This document shows positions 62,150-64,000 of a stretch of 64,000 nucleotides of DNA, piece by piece. Below the pieces are notes generated by a model. It searched no databases. It was not told where the DNA came from and was given only the letters and a program-made list of their open reading frames with translations. The DNA comes from Clostridiales bacterium (GTDB lineage Bacteria > Bacillota > Clostridia > Lachnospirales > Lachnospiraceae). The DNA is taken from the NCBI GenBank assembly GCA_019420275.1, contig JAHZHN010000009.1, forward strand, positions 36,366 to 100,365, written 5' to 3'. Position 1 is the stretch's first letter, and each line of letters starts with the position of its first letter. A program made the translations under genes and the position numbers.

Positions 62150-62275
62150 TCTATTGTAGTTACATCGTACCAGCATTCAGATTTCGCCTTCGGCTCTGCT
62201 TCATTGGGTACGAGTAACGGCTTTCGCACTAACCACGAACTTCATTTTTACTCGTTCTCGCTAAGTGCTCAATGC
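62150..62275 (-). ncRNA. Structured 3-prime element after groEL
   Basis: Between the groEL stop and the terminator is about 120 bases with several complementary segments: ACGAGTAA/TTACTCGT (perfect 8 bp), GCACT/AGTGC, and CATTG/CAATG. No reading frame explains it. I suspect a conserved untranslated element or dispersed repeat; no Rfam family is recognised. Confidence 0.4.
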
Positions 62276-63901
62276 CTACATCATTCCCATTCCTGGGTTA
62301 GCTCCTGCTGCAGCTGCCGGTACTTCTTCTTTGATGTCTGCTACAACAGATTCTGTTGTTAATAATGTGGAAGCTACAGATGTTGCGTTCTGAAGTGCAC
62401 TTCTTGTTACTTTCGCCGGATCAATGATTCCAGATTCTACCATGTTTACATATTTTCCGTTTAATGCGTCAAATCCAACTCCGACTTCCTGTTCTTTCAC
62501 TTTATTTACAATAACTGCGCCTTCTAATCCTGCGTTGACTGCAATCTGGAATAATGGTGCTTCCAGTGCTTTCAGGATAATGTTTGCTCCCGTCTTTTCA
62601 TCTCCTTCTAAGTCTGCTGTCTTTTCAGCAGCTTTCTTAGATGCATGGATATATGCAGATCCTCCACCAAAGATGATTCCTTCTTCTACTGCTGCCTTTG
62701 TAGCTGCGAGGGCATCTTCCAGACGAAGTTTGCTTTCTTTCATTTCTGTTTCTGTTGCTGCTCCTACGCGGATAACTGCAACTCCACCAGATAATTTTGC
62801 AAGTCTCTCCTGTAATTTTTCTTTATCAAATTCAGAAGTTGTCTCTTCAATCTGGGCTTTGATCTGTCCAATACGAGCCTGGATTGCCTCTTTATCTCCT
62901 TCACCGTCAACAATTACTGTATTTTCTTTTTCAACTTTAACAGATTTTGCATGTCCTAACTGATCGATTGTAGCATCTTTTAAGTCCATTCCTACTTCTT
63001 CAGAAATCACAGTACCGCCTGTTAAGATAGCAATATCTTCCAGCATTGCTTTTCTTCTGTCACCATATCCAGGAGCTTTCACTGCACATACGGAGAATGT
63101 TCCACGTAATTTGTTTACGATCAATGTTGTAAGCGCTTCTCCTTCGATGTCTTCAGCAATAATCAGCAGTTTCTTTCCACTCTGAACAATCTGCTCTAAT
63201 AATGGAAGGATATCCTGGATATTAGAAATCTTCTTGTCTGTAATTAAGATGTATGGATCTTCTAATTCTGCTACCATCTTCTCCATGTCAGTTGAGAAGT
63301 ATGCGGATAAATATCCACGGTCAAACTGCATACCTTCTACCAAATCTAATTCTGTCTTCATTGTTTTAGATTCTTCAATTGTAATAACACCATCATTGGA
63401 TACTTTTTCCATAGCATCTGCAACCAATTCTCCAACTTCATCATCAGATGCGGAAATAGAAGCAACCTTTGCGATCTGATCTCTTCCTGTTACTTTGCTG
63501 CTCATCTCAGCAATTGCTTCAACGGCTGCTTCTGTTGCTTTCTTCATTCCTTTACGAAGAATGATTGGATTAGCGCCTGCTGCAAGGTTTTTCATTCCTT
63601 CGTTAATCATTGCCTGAGCAAGAACTGTTGCTGTTGTTGTACCATCACCGGCAACATCGTTTGTCTTAGTTGCAACTTCTTTTACGATCTGGGCGCCCAT
63701 GTTTTCAAAAGGATCTTCTAATTCGATTTCTTTTGCAATTGTAACACCATCATTTGTGATCAATGGTGTTCCAAAAGATTTATCAAGAACAACATTGCGT
63801 CCCTTTGGTCCGATTGTAACTCTAACTGTATCTGCTAACTGATTTACGCCTGCTTCCAGAGCTTTTCTAGCCTCAATTCCATATTTAATTTCTTTTGCCA
63901 T
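62276..63901 (-). CDS. groEL: Chaperonin GroEL
   Basis: The 60-kDa chaperonin that folds proteins with GroES and ATP. The 541-residue sequence has the usual motifs: VTIGPKGRNVVLDKSFG, NDGVTIAKEIELEDPFENMGA, GDGTTTATVLAQAM with the catalytic Asp, and a C-terminal GANPGMGMM tail in place of longer GGM repeats. GGAGG lies upstream, and groES precedes it by 22 bases. Confidence 0.99.
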   Translation of the reverse strand: MAKEIKYGIEARKALEAGVNQLADTVRVTIGPKGRNVVLDKSFGTPLITNDGVTIAKEIELEDPFENMGAQIVKEVATKTNDVAGDGTTTATVLAQAMINEGMKNLAAGANPIILRKGMKKATEAAVEAIAEMSSKVTGRDQIAKVASISASDDEVGELVADAMEKVSNDGVITIEESKTMKTELDLVEGMQFDRGYLSAYFSTDMEKMVAELEDPYILITDKKISNIQDILPLLEQIVQSGKKLLIIAEDIEGEALTTLIVNKLRGTFSVCAVKAPGYGDRRKAMLEDIAILTGGTVISEEVGMDLKDATIDQLGHAKSVKVEKENTVIVDGEGDKEAIQARIGQIKAQIEETTSEFDKEKLQERLAKLSGGVAVIRVGAATETEMKESKLRLEDALAATKAAVEEGIIFGGGSAYIHASKKAAEKTADLEGDEKTGANIILKALEAPLFQIAVNAGLEGAVIVNKVKEQEVGVGFDALNGKYVNMVESGIIDPAKVTRSALQNATSVASTLLTTESVVADIKEEVPAAAAGANPGMGMM

Positions 63902-63923
63902 GATTTACATACCTCCAACTCAA

Positions 63924-64000
63924 TTATTCCACTACAGCCAAGATATCATTCTGTTTTACGATGATATATTCTTCATCTTCTAATTTTACTTCTGTTCCGG
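63924..64000 (-). CDS. groES: Co-chaperonin GroES (C-terminal part)
   Basis: The last 25 codons of groES, cut by the window edge. The translation ends in GTEVKLEDEEYIIVKQNDIL followed by AVVE, the typical GroES C-terminus. It stands directly upstream of groEL in the normal order. Confidence 0.93.
   Translation of the reverse strand, partial: GTEVKLEDEEYIIVKQNDILAVVE

Noticed and set aside
1..64000. CRISPR array, tRNA, rRNA, insertion sequence or prophage
   Set aside because: I saw no repeat-spacer pattern, no cloverleaf or rRNA-like sequence, and no transposase, integrase or phage structural protein.

Overview
The window looks like a chromosomal segment of a low-to-medium GC, Gram-positive anaerobe of the Clostridia, most likely family Lachnospiraceae. 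This rests on consensus sigma-A promoters, strong AGGAGG ribosome sites, an 874-residue PPDK of the size known from Clostridium symbiosum, an NfnAB-type bifurcating transhydrogenase pair, class II EPSP synthase, iron alcohol dehydrogenases and no respiratory genes. Genus cannot be settled from the sequence alone. Almost every gene lies on the minus strand; only an HD hydrolase (8688), a YeiH-type exporter (20231) and a MerR regulator (61184) are on the plus strand. I see no tRNA, rRNA, insertion sequence, prophage or CRISPR array.

Layout. 0-4 kb: PutP proline symporter and a PadR-DUF1700-DUF4097-PspC envelope module. 4-8.5 kb: tyrA-aroA-HAD-GHL10 operon behind a good promoter. 8.7 kb: stand-alone SpoT-like hydrolase. 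9.3-15.8 kb: 2-aminoethylphosphonate use (ABC importer, PhnW, PhnX) with an RpiR regulator. 15.9-22.2 kb: DUF1275, M18 aminopeptidase, deoC, a small hydrolase, a LysR/YeiH divergent pair, TcdA. 22.4-31 kb: sucrose operon scrABK with twin operators, a small membrane protein, a short Mre11/Rad50-like pair and a LacI regulator. 31-35.5 kb: GntR-ABC transporter operon, FucO-like reductase, TetR regulator. 35.5-39.3 kb: PPDK and a secreted C39-like protein. 39.4-43.9 kb: phospholipid operon (PAP2, flippase-like, PssA, Psd) ending with DNA polymerase IV. 44-48.3 kb: IMP dehydrogenase, a histidine-less GutA-like protein and nfnAB. 48.4-53.6 kb: SbcCD and an ankyrin membrane protein. 53.7-62 kb: an amine or imino-acid oxidation cluster. 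62.3-64 kb: groEL and the end of groES.

The most interesting region is 53.7-62.0 kb. One divergent unit encodes an ornithine-cyclodeaminase-like protein, a four-polypeptide FAD/iron-sulfur dehydrogenase (small 2Fe-2S, FAD/NAD plus ferredoxin, separate BFD-type 2Fe-2S, DAO-type FAD subunit), an NhaC-family antiporter and an iron alcohol dehydrogenase. Its promoter has the 19-bp spacer and spacer palindrome typical of MerR-activated promoters, facing a MerR gene, and its leader contains an intrinsic-terminator-like hairpin before the first start codon. I infer a regulated pathway that imports an amine or N-substituted amino acid, oxidises it, and reduces the aldehyde product to an alcohol. The substrate is not visible from sequence.

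Other points worth checking: a GutA-family protein that has lost the phosphorylated histidine and sits with nfnAB, a structured 3-prime element after groEL, a long palindrome at the transcription start of the phospholipid operon, and a probable CTG start codon in the GntR regulator.
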